Of a DNA stretch of 11,331 nucleotides, positions 1 to 7,100 are shown piece by piece. This stretch comes from an uncultured Planctomycetaceae bacterium (GTDB lineage: Bacteria; Planctomycetota; Planctomycetia; Pirellulales; Pirellulaceae): assembly GCA_937967665.1 (NCBI GenBank), contig CALBSZ010000154.1:1-11331 (forward strand), read 5' to 3'. A program made the position numbers and the translations under genes. How positions within the stretch are numbered: the stretch's first letter is position 1; each line of letters begins with the position of its first letter. The notes under the pieces are model-generated. The model searched no databases, had not been told where the DNA came from, and was given only the letters and a program-made list of their open reading frames with translations.

Positions 1-79
1 GTGAGCTTGGCTGCCTCTCAGTGAAACCACGACATTGTCCGAGACACATGCCAGTTTTCCATAGCGCTAATAGAACACG

Positions 80-93
80 AAAAAAAAAAAAAA
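80..93 (+). other. 14-A homopolymer at the nhaA 5' end
   Basis: A run of 14 A sits ten bases upstream of the first usable in-frame start (TTG 103) of the antiporter gene. The frame beginning at ATG 48 reads into the run and then leaves the antiporter frame. With 13 A it would continue as a Lys-rich N-terminus into LRILFEYSGF. The run is therefore either a homopolymer length error, a phase-variable tract, or a transcriptional slippage site. The sequence alone does not decide between these. Confidence 0.5.
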
Positions 94-102
94 CCGGCGT
101 CC

Positions 103-1692
103 TTGCGCATTCTTTTCGAGTATTCCGGGTTCTTGATCGCCGGAACGGTGATCGCGCTGGTTTGGGCCAACGTCGCCGCCGATCGCAAAGTGAAGAAAGA
201 CACGGCCCTGACCGTCACGGCCGGTACGGATCACTACGATCTTGAGTTCCGGTTGAAAGAGGCAGCGAAAATCACGATTGCCATCCGGGACAGCAAGGGC
301 AAGCAGGTTCGCGAACTGGTCCATTATGACGAACGCGAAGCGGGTGTGCACCACGAAACGTGGGATCGCAAGGACGAAGATGGCAACGTCGTTGCGGACG
401 GCGAGTATACGTGGTACGTCAAGGCGCATGGCAGCTACAATCGTTTCGTGCATCTGCGATTGTTCGGCGGCGATCACGAAGAACACGAAGACGAAGAAAA
501 CGGCGACGACGGTACGGCTCACGCCAGCGAACATGATGAAGGTGACGGCGACGGCCACGCCGTTAGCACGCCGAAGATGGGTATTCTGGCCACGGTGTTC
601 GATCGCGTGATCAATCGGCCGGACGAGCACGGACACCGACATGGAATTAATGTCCACTTCTTGATCAACGACATCTTCATGGCCCTGTTCTTTGCCATCG
701 CCGGGAAGGAAGTGTGGGAGTCGATGCTACCTGGCGGCGCGCTTTCGAATCCCCGCAAAGCCGCGACCCCGTTAATGGCGACGTTGGGTGGAATCGTGGG
801 GCCCGCGGGGATCTACGTCGCCGGCGTATTCCTGTTTACGGCAGCGAATGCGGAGGGAAATCGCCCGTTAATGCCCGGCTGGGCCATTCCCTGCGCCACC
901 GATATTGCCTTTAGCTATCTGGTCGCACGCGTGCTGTTTGGTTCCGGACATCCGGCAATCGCCTTCCTCCTGTTGTTGGCCATTGCCGATGACGCGGCGG
1001 GTCTGGTGATCCTGGCCGTGGCCTATCCCAGCAAGGAACTGGAACTCGTCTGGCTGCTGCTTGCCGCGGCGGCCATTGGGATCGGTTTCCTGTTCCGCAA
1101 GTTCCGTTTCCAGAACTTCTGGTGGTACCTGCTGATTCCGGGGGTGATGAGCTGGATTTCGTTCGACCTGGCGGGCATTCATCCAGCGTTGGGTCTGGTT
1201 CCGATCATCCCGTGCATGCCGCATGCCCATACGGACCTGGGTGTGTTCGCGCGGGAGGAACTGAATCGTGACGACACGTTGAATGCCTTTGAACACTGGT
1301 GGAAGAACCCCGTCGAAATCATCCTGGGATTATTCGGGCTGGCGAACGCCGGCGTGGTGTTGAGTTCGGCCGGTACGGGGACGTGGCTGGTGCTGGCCGG
1401 GTTGCTGCTCGGCAAGCCCCTTGGCATCGCCTTGTTTACGCTCCTTGCCGAGAAGGTCTTCCGGCTGGAAATCCCGCAAGGCATGAGCTACCGGCACATC
1501 GTGACGCTGGGCATGATCGCGTCCATCGGTTTCACCGTGGCGCTGTTCGTTTCGACCGCCGCCTTCAAGACGCCTGGTCCCATCCAGGATTCGGTGAAGA
1601 TGGGAGCGCTGTTGAGCTTCCTCGGAGCGGTGGTGGCGATCATTGGCGCCAAGGTCATGGGAGTCAGACCGACCAATTCCGAGGCTGCCTGA
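103..1692 (+). CDS. nhaA: NhaA-type Na+/H+ antiporter with an inserted FlgD-like Ig domain
   Basis: Inner-membrane sodium/proton antiporter for pH and Na+ homeostasis. The NhaA core is clear. TM1 is at about residues 8-26. The TM2 motif HFLINDIFMALFF is at 185-197. ATDIAF carries D267 (E. coli D133). IADDAAG carries D296/D297 (the D163/D164 ion-binding pair). GKPLG carries K438 (K300). IGFTVALFVSTAAF is near 475-488. All catalytic residues are present. The protein is 529 aa against about 390 for E. coli NhaA. The excess lies between TM1 and TM2, a loop that is periplasmic in NhaA. Residues ~40-110 resemble a FlgD-type Ig domain (IRDSKGKQVREL, AGVHHETWDRKDEDG, GEYTWYVKA). Residues 122-153 are rich in Asp, Glu and His. 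The start is uncertain: TTG 103 has no Shine-Dalgarno. An ATG at 48 would supply a basic N-terminus if one A of the 14-A run (80-93) were skipped or miscounted. folP follows directly. Confidence 0.9.
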   Translation: MRILFEYSGFLIAGTVIALVWANVAADRKVKKDTALTVTAGTDHYDLEFRLKEAAKITIAIRDSKGKQVRELVHYDEREAGVHHETWDRKDEDGNVVADGEYTWYVKAHGSYNRFVHLRLFGGDHEEHEDEENGDDGTAHASEHDEGDGDGHAVSTPKMGILATVFDRVINRPDEHGHRHGINVHFLINDIFMALFFAIAGKEVWESMLPGGALSNPRKAATPLMATLGGIVGPAGIYVAGVFLFTAANAEGNRPLMPGWAIPCATDIAFSYLVARVLFGSGHPAIAFLLLLAIADDAAGLVILAVAYPSKELELVWLLLAAAAIGIGFLFRKFRFQNFWWYLLIPGVMSWISFDLAGIHPALGLVPIIPCMPHAHTDLGVFAREELNRDDTLNAFEHWWKNPVEIILGLFGLANAGVVLSSAGTGTWLVLAGLLLGKPLGIALFTLLAEKVFRLEIPQGMSYRHIVTLGMIASIGFTVALFVSTAAFKTPGPIQDSVKMGALLSFLGAVVAIIGAKVMGVRPTNSEAA

Positions 1693-1693
1693 C

Positions 1694-2569
1694 GTGCCCG
1701 CACTGCTTGACGAACGTTTCCCGCGGCGCGCCAAATCCTGGCAATTGCGGACAAGGCGACTCGAATTCGGCACCCTGCCGCTGCTGATGGGGATTGTCAA
1801 CGTCACGCCCGATAGCTTTTCGGACGGCGGGCAGTTCCATGATCCGGCGCGCGCTGTCGAACAAGGCTTGGCGCTGGTCGCTGCCGGCGCCGACATCCTG
1901 GATGTCGGCGGCGAGAGTACGCGGCCCTATGCGACTCCGGTCGACCTGGACGAAGAACTGCGGCGAGTGGAACCGGTGATTCGGGAACTCGCGCGTCAAA
2001 CCAACGTTCCCCTCTCGATCGATACGTCGAAGGCCGCCGTGGCACAAGCCGCGCTGGAAGCGGGCGCGGAAATCATCAACGACGTCACGGGACTCACCGG
2101 AGATGATCGCATGGTGAGCATGGCGACCAGGTACCAGGCCGGCGTTTGTGCGATGCACATGCAAGGTACTCCGCAAACCATGCAGGACGATCCCCGTTAC
2201 GATGATGTGGTGGCCGACATTCACCAGTATCTGGCGCAACGTCGCGATGCCCTGATCGCAGCCGGTGTGGAATCCGCCAGGATCTGTCTGGATCCCGGCA
2301 TCGGTTTCGGAAAGTCGCACCAGCACAACTTTACTTTAATGGCCCGCTGCGGCACGTTTCACGACCTGGAGTGCCCGCTGCTGGTCGGCCATTCGCGAAA
2401 AGGCTTCATCGCGCACGTACTCGGCGACAAGCAGGTCGATCGCACGGCCGGTACGATCGGCGCGTCGCTGCCGCTGGCACGCCAGGGCATTCAAATCCTG
2501 CGCGTGCATGAAATCACCATGCTCCGCCAGGCGCTGCTTCTGTTTGAAGCTTGCGGCGGCCTGGCCTAG
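1694..2569 (+). CDS. folP: Dihydropteroate synthase
   Basis: Condenses 6-hydroxymethyl-dihydropterin pyrophosphate with p-aminobenzoate to dihydropteroate in cytoplasmic folate synthesis; the target of sulfonamides. The 291-aa product has the family's usual length and motifs. MGIVNVTPDSFSDGG at 32-46 is signature 1. GADILDVGGESTRP at 65-78 is signature 2. SIDTSK is at 108-113, IINDVTG at 127-133, and LDPGIGFGK at 199-207. VGHSRKGF (231-238) carries the Ser-Arg-Lys of the PABA/phosphate site. RVHE at 270-273 replaces the more usual RVHD. I chose GTG 1694 because it lies one base after the nhaA TGA, has GAGG at 1681-1684 upstream and begins just before the conserved core. An in-frame ATG at 1643 would overlap nhaA by 50 bases and add a non-conserved tail. 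Translation is probably coupled to nhaA. Confidence 0.93.
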   Translation: MPALLDERFPRRAKSWQLRTRRLEFGTLPLLMGIVNVTPDSFSDGGQFHDPARAVEQGLALVAAGADILDVGGESTRPYATPVDLDEELRRVEPVIRELARQTNVPLSIDTSKAAVAQAALEAGAEIINDVTGLTGDDRMVSMATRYQAGVCAMHMQGTPQTMQDDPRYDDVVADIHQYLAQRRDALIAAGVESARICLDPGIGFGKSHQHNFTLMARCGTFHDLECPLLVGHSRKGFIAHVLGDKQVDRTAGTIGASLPLARQGIQILRVHEITMLRQALLLFEACGGLA

Positions 2570-2606
2570 CCCGACTGCGCCGTGTTTCGTCGTCATATAA
2601 GCTCGA

Positions 2607-2653
2607 AGCGCAAGCGATTGAGTCACTTACGTCCGAGTACGCTTGCTGGCGCT
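2607..2653. repeat. Imperfect inverted repeat, REP-like
   Basis: AGCGCAAGCG at 2607-2616 is complementary to CGCTT at 2640-2644 plus GCGCT at 2649-2653. This gives a 10-bp stem with a four-base bulge (2645-2648) and a 23-base loop. It lies about 40 bases after the folP stop. No T-run follows, so an intrinsic terminator is unlikely. A dispersed palindromic repeat is a reasonable but untested reading. Confidence 0.4.
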
Positions 2654-2814
2654 GCGTGCTTGTATGCTCTTGAATTGCCGCAAAGTTGGCGCTGTCCGAT
2701 TAGCTCGCGTCACGGGGCACTGTGGAAGCGTCTTGGTCAACGGTTCCTGTGATTTGAGGTCCTGCGTGCAGGTGGCGATCGGATCCGGCGAAGAGTACAA
2801 TGCAGAGCGCGGTT

Positions 2815-2856
2815 CCGGCATGCCAAGACCGGCATGCCAAGACCGGCATGCCAAGA
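2815..2856. repeat. Three tandem copies of a 14-bp unit
   Basis: CCGGCATGCCAAGA occurs three times in a row without mismatch, at 2815-2828, 2829-2842 and 2843-2856. Each unit contains the 8-bp palindrome GGCATGCC. The array ends seven bases before a second tandem repeat that shares the GGCATGC core. Confidence 0.9.
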
Positions 2857-2862
2857 ATCGAG

Positions 2863-2892
2863 CCTGAGGCATGCTTCCCTGAGGCATGCTTC
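2863..2892. repeat. Two tandem copies of a 15-bp unit
   Basis: CCTGAGGCATGCTTC occurs twice in direct succession, at 2863-2877 and 2878-2892, without mismatch. The shared GGCATGC core links it to the 14-bp array just upstream. Together the five cores lie in what is probably the leader or promoter region of the gene starting at 2951. Confidence 0.9.
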
Positions 2893-2950
2893 GCTGATCT
2901 TGTTTCGAACGTGGCAGACGAACTGTTGTCGTCATCCGAGGGGTAAGGCA

Positions 2951-4105
2951 ATGAGATTGCACGTGTGGATATGCGGCGCTGTGTTCTTGCAGTTGGCGCT
3001 TGGTGGCGTGAAGCTTCACGCGGACGAATTCACCGTTGCCCGGTACCGGCAGCTGCTGGAGGAACTCACGCCTCCCGCCGACGCGCCCTGGCGGACGATT
3101 CCTTGGAAAATCAGTTTGCTGGACGCGCAGCAAGCCGCTGCGACAGAAGGGAAACCGATCTTCATCTGGGCGATGGACGGCCATCCACTCGGCTGCACGT
3201 GAAACAACGGCGTGCTCGACCGTGAGTCGACGTTTGCCGATCCGGAAATCATCAAGCTTTTGCAGACTCGCTTTATCCCCGTCGCTCTCGACCAGGCCTA
3301 CCAGCGCCGCCAGAAGGATACGGAAGGCGAATTCTATCGGCGGATCGCGGGGCAAGGTCCTCGCGCGTCGGAAGGTTTTCGCAACACGACCCAGGGATTT
3401 TACATCGCGGCCGCCGACGGCAAGCTGCTCGCCTACAACAATAATCGCGGGCCTGAACGAATCGGTCGCGTGATGAACGAGATCCTGACCGGCTTTCAGC
3501 CGCCAAAGGTATCGGGAATTTCCCGCCAGCGGGTCGACGAACGATACAATCCCCTGCCGCCCGCTGGCGGCCTGGTCTTGCGAGTCCGCGCGAAGGTTCT
3601 GGACGGCTACGAACCGCCGACCGATCCGTGGCGGCAGATCTTTCAGTCCGCGCTGTCCCGCGACAACATGTGGGTTTCGTCGCGCGAGCACACGGCGCTC
3701 GCCAACGGCCAGGTAACGTCGTCGCTGGCGCAGCGCCTGGCCAGATTCCATTTAGTCGACAACACGCGGGGCGAAGCGCCCATGTGGGAACCAGCCGAGG
3801 TTCGCCAGGCGGAACTCATGCTGGCAGGCGGACAGCTTCGCGGCAGCGTGCATCTGGAAACGGCCAACGGCCGGCGTGGTTACCGAGCCCAGTTGCTCGG
3901 CGAAGTGGAGTCAAAGAACGGGAAAGTCACGCGTTTCGACTGCGTGGCGTGGGGAAGCTACTGGGGACACGGTCCGTTCACCGGCGGCGCCCCGGCAGGC
4001 AAGTTTCCCCTGGCCGTCTCTTTCACGCTGGCAGACGGCTCCGATACGGCCGATCGCATTCCGCCGCAAGGTTCCCGAGGTTGGGTGCGCGGCTACCTGC
4101 CATGA
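2951..4105 (+). CDS. Candidate selenoprotein: secreted thioredoxin-fold protein, C-x-Sec motif
   Basis: The reading frame runs from ATG 2951 to TGA 4103-4105 (384 residues), broken only by TGA at 3200-3202, which would be selenocysteine 84. The ATG has GAGGGG (2938-2943) seven bases upstream. Residues 1-24 look like a signal peptide (cut near HA|DEF), so it acts outside the cytoplasm. The N-terminal half resembles the thioredoxin-like family seen in DUF255/thioredoxin_7 proteins: KPIFIWAMDGHPLGCT-Sec-NNG (68-87), FADPEIIKLLQTRFIPVALD (95-114), TTQGFYIAAADGKLL (146-160). C82 and Sec84 occupy the position of the redox-active cysteines. Residues ~205-384 form a second domain I do not recognise, ending PPQGSRGWVRGYLP. 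The only other cysteine of the mature protein is C331. After the TGA the frame stays open for 300 codons, which argues against old decay. The alternative is a recent Cys-to-stop mutation. The next gene starts 16 bases on. Confidence 0.75.
3208..3239 (+). promoter_or_regulatory. Candidate bacterial SECIS hairpin
   Basis: Downstream of TGA 3200-3202 the mRNA can form an upper stem TCGAC (3216-3220) with GTCGA (3226-3230), closed by the loop CGTGA (3221-3225). A lower stem CGGC (3208-3211) pairs with GCCG (3236-3239) across an internal loop. The apical loop begins 18 nt after the TGA and has G at its second position. This fits the known bacterial SECIS description (short stem, G in the first two loop bases, roughly 16-37 nt from the UGA). 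The stem is short and GC-rich coding DNA forms such hairpins by chance, so this is supporting evidence only. Confidence 0.5.
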
Positions 4106-4121
4106 TGGAGCAACGTTCGTG

Positions 4122-7100
4122 ATGATCGCGTCGAACGGCAGTCTGTCTCGGATATGGTCAACCCTCGGCCTGTGGCTCGCAGCCTTCTCCGCCACGTCCG
4201 CCGTCCCAGCGCTCGCCGTCGATTACCTCACCGACATCAAGCCGCTGCTATCCGCGAAGTGTTATTCCTGCCATGGAGTGCTGAAGCAGGAGGCCGATTT
4301 ACGGCTCGAAACCAGGGCACTCATGATGCAGGGCGGCGATGGTGCCGTGATTGTGCCGGGTGCCGCCGCGCGCAGCCTGCTCTTCCAGCGTGTGACTGCG
4401 GACGAAGAAGAACGAATGCCGCCCGCCGCTGCGGGTGCTGCCCTGCGGCCCGAAGAACTCGCTTTGCTGCGCAGCTGGATCGATGCAGGGGCACACGCGC
4501 CCGAGGAAGCGGTCCCCGAGGCGCCCGAGCAGCACTGGGCGTTCCGGGAAATCGTTCGCCCCGCGCTGCCTGTCGGCCAGAACGGCAGGGAGCGCGCGGC
4601 CGACAGCAATCCAATCGACCTGTTCCTGGAAGCCAAACGCCGAAAGCTGGGACTGACCGTGCAACCACGCGCCCCGCGCCCGCTGGCACTTCGCAGATTG
4701 TACTTGGACCTGATTGGATTGCCGCCCGCTAGCGAGCAACTTCAGGACGACCGGCCCTGGGAAGTGATCGTGGACGAACTGCTGAACAGCCCGCAGCACG
4801 GCGAACGCTGGGGAAGGCATTGGATGGACGTCTGGCGCTACAGCGATTGGTATGGACTCGGCGCGCAGCTGCGCTACAGCCAGAAACACCTGTGGCATTG
4901 GCGAGATTGGATCGTGGAGTCCTTGAACGAAGACAAAGGTTACGACCGCATGATCGTCGAAATGCTGGCCGGCGATGAAGTAGCGCCGCAAGACCTGGAT
5001 GTGCTTCGAGCCACCGGTTTTCTGGCGCGGAACTATTATCTCTTCAACCGCACAACCTGGTTGGACAGCACGATCGAACACACGAGCAAGGCGTTCCTGG
5101 GACTGACGCTGAACTGCGCGAAGTGCCACGATCATAAGTACGACCCGATCACGCAGGCCGACTACTATCGCTTCCGCGCGCTGTTCGAACCGCACCAGGT
5201 GCGTTTGGATCCGCTGCCGGGCGTGACGGACTTCGAGCAAGACGGGTTGCCGCGCGTGTTCGACGATCACTTGGACTTGAAGACATACCTGCACGTGAAA
5301 GGGGATCCGGCGAAACCCGACAAGCAACGGGAGATGGCTCCCGGAGTTCCCGCGTTCCTGTCGTCGTTTGCTGCTGAAATCGAACCCGTTTCCCTGTCGC
5401 CCTGGTCGTTTGCGCCCGATACGCGCGAGTACGTCCAGGAAGATCGGCTCGCCGCCGCACAACGGGACATCGCTGCTGCCGAAAAGGCGTTATTGTCCGC
5501 TCGCCAGCACATCGCGAAGAAGGCGGCTGACGAGGTGGTTCCAGGTGCAACTGCCGCAGCGGAATCGCTGACCCTGGTCGAAGATGATTTTTCGCGGGCC
5601 AATCCAGAACGGTGGGAACTGGTGGGCGAGGGCTGGCGCTATCAAGACGGCTGTTTGCTTCAGACGATGTCCACGCGCGAACGTCACTTCGCCAGACTCC
5701 GTCAGCCACATCCGCGTAATTTTGAACTCACCTGCCGCTTTACGACCACCGGGGGCGCGACCTACAAGTCGGTTACCTTTCGTTTCGACCAGACCGACAA
5801 CGCGGATTACGACAACTTCGTCTATACCAGTGCCCACGCGCCCGGACCGAAGGTGCAGATCGCTTACACGCGAGATGGCAAACAGGTCTATCCGGCGGAC
5901 GGCACCGTGGCGCGGCCGATCGAAGTGGGAAAGGCCTATGAAATACGATTTGCCGTGCGCGACCGGCTTGTCAACGTGTGGCTGGACAAGGATTTGTTGC
6001 TGGCTTTTGTTTTGCCCGATCGCCGGCCGAACGGACATCTCAGTCTGTCCGGATTCGACGCCACCGTTGCCTTTGACTCGTTGACCCTGCGCCGCTTGGG
6101 GGCGGATACGGTGCTTGTCGAACCGTCTGCGGTGGCGGCGTCGGCCCTGCCGGAGAATGCCGTCGAAATCGCCGCGGCCAGGCTTCGCGCCGCTCAGGCA
6201 CGATTTGCCGCGCTGGAAGCCATCATCGCGGCCGAGGATTTGCGCTACGCCGGCAACCACGACGAGGCGGAGGTTTCGGCGGCGGTTCTCCAGGCGGCGC
6301 AACGCGAGGCGGCCAGTTTGCAAGCCGCTGCCGAATACGAACAACTGCTCGGTATCGGTGATGAAGGAAAACGCAAGGCGGCGCAAGCGAAGCGACAGAA
6401 AGCCGCGGCACTGCTCAAGCAAGTCGCATCCGGGAAGGCCGAGTACACTCCTTTCCGCGCGTCGCGCAAGGCCCTGGAAACGCCGGAACACAACGAGTCT
6501 ACCTACGGTCCGACCTACCCTCAACAAAGTTCCGGGCGACGACTCGCGCTGGCTCGCTGGATTACGGATTCCAGGAATCCGTTGACCGCGCGCGTGGCGG
6601 TGACTCATGTCTGGCTGCGGCACTTCGGGGAACCACTGGTCGAATCCGTTTTTGATTTCGGGCTGCGAACCGCGCGGCCCGAACAGGCCGAACTGCTGGA
6701 CTATCTGGCGGCCGAGTTCATGGAATCGGGTTGGAGCTTCCGAAAACTGCATCGCCTGATGGTGACGTCCCAAGCCTACCAGCTCAGCACCACCACCATC
6801 GACGCCGCGGCGGAGAACCTTGCCGCCGACCCGACGAATCGCTACTACTGGCGCATGAACACACGACGCATGGAGTCGGAAGTGGTCCGCGACAGCCTGC
6901 TGCATCTGGCCGCCGCGCTGGATACCACCCGCGGCGGCCCGTCCGTGGCGCCCGGCACGAGTAGCCGCCGCCGCAGTATCTACTTCAAGCATTCCCGCGA
7001 CGACCAGGACCTGTTCCTGGCGATGTTTGACGACGCAGACCATTTGCAATGCTACCGCCGCAGTGAAAGCATTGTGCCGCAACAGGCTCTGGCACTCGCC

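Larger units (their letters stand above)
2570..2950. other. Repeat-bearing spacer between folP and the selenoprotein candidate
   Basis: This 381-base stretch has no convincing coding sequence. Short open frames here translate to low-complexity peptides with no family resemblance. It contains an imperfect inverted repeat (2607-2653), a short CCTGC-GT-GCAGG palindrome (2761-2772), three tandem 14-bp units (2815-2856), two tandem 15-bp units (2863-2892), and a Shine-Dalgarno for the next gene (2938-2943). The promoter of the downstream three-gene set most likely lies here. I see no strong -35/-10 pair; a lone TACAAT at 2796-2801 is the best -10 look-alike. Confidence 0.7.

Noticed and set aside
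1..24. C-terminus of an upstream gene ending at TGA 22-24
   Set aside because: Only seven codons are visible, too few to support a gene.
2773..2801. Promoter with TACAAT as -10 and TGGCGA as -35
   Set aside because: The -35 matches the consensus at only three of six positions; a lone -10 match in 380 bases is expected by chance.
2643..2867. A 74-codon + strand frame in the repeat-bearing spacer
   Set aside because: Runs through the tandem repeats, has no ribosome binding site, and its translation resembles no protein.
2627..3751. A 374-codon open frame on the minus strand across the selenoprotein candidate
   Set aside because: Antisense shadow of the + strand gene in GC-rich DNA. The translation is Arg/Ala-rich without family features, and the + frame shows signal peptide, thioredoxin fold and a ribosome binding site.
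3212..4105. Separate gene starting at GTG 3212 after the TGA
   Set aside because: No Shine-Dalgarno, no signal peptide, and it would begin in the middle of a thioredoxin fold. It is the continuation of the gene from 2951.
3876..4121. N-terminal extension of the PSCyt protein by 82 residues
   Set aside because: Overlaps the preceding gene throughout, is Arg/Pro/Ser-rich, and would bury the obvious signal peptide that begins at 4122.
4299..5462. Long minus-strand frame (387 codons) opposite the PSCyt gene
   Set aside because: Shadow frame; the + strand carries clear PSCyt1 and PSCyt2 motifs.
5490..7082. Long minus-strand frame (530 codons) opposite the PSCyt/PSD1 gene
   Set aside because: Shadow frame with no recognisable domain; the + strand carries PSD1 motifs.
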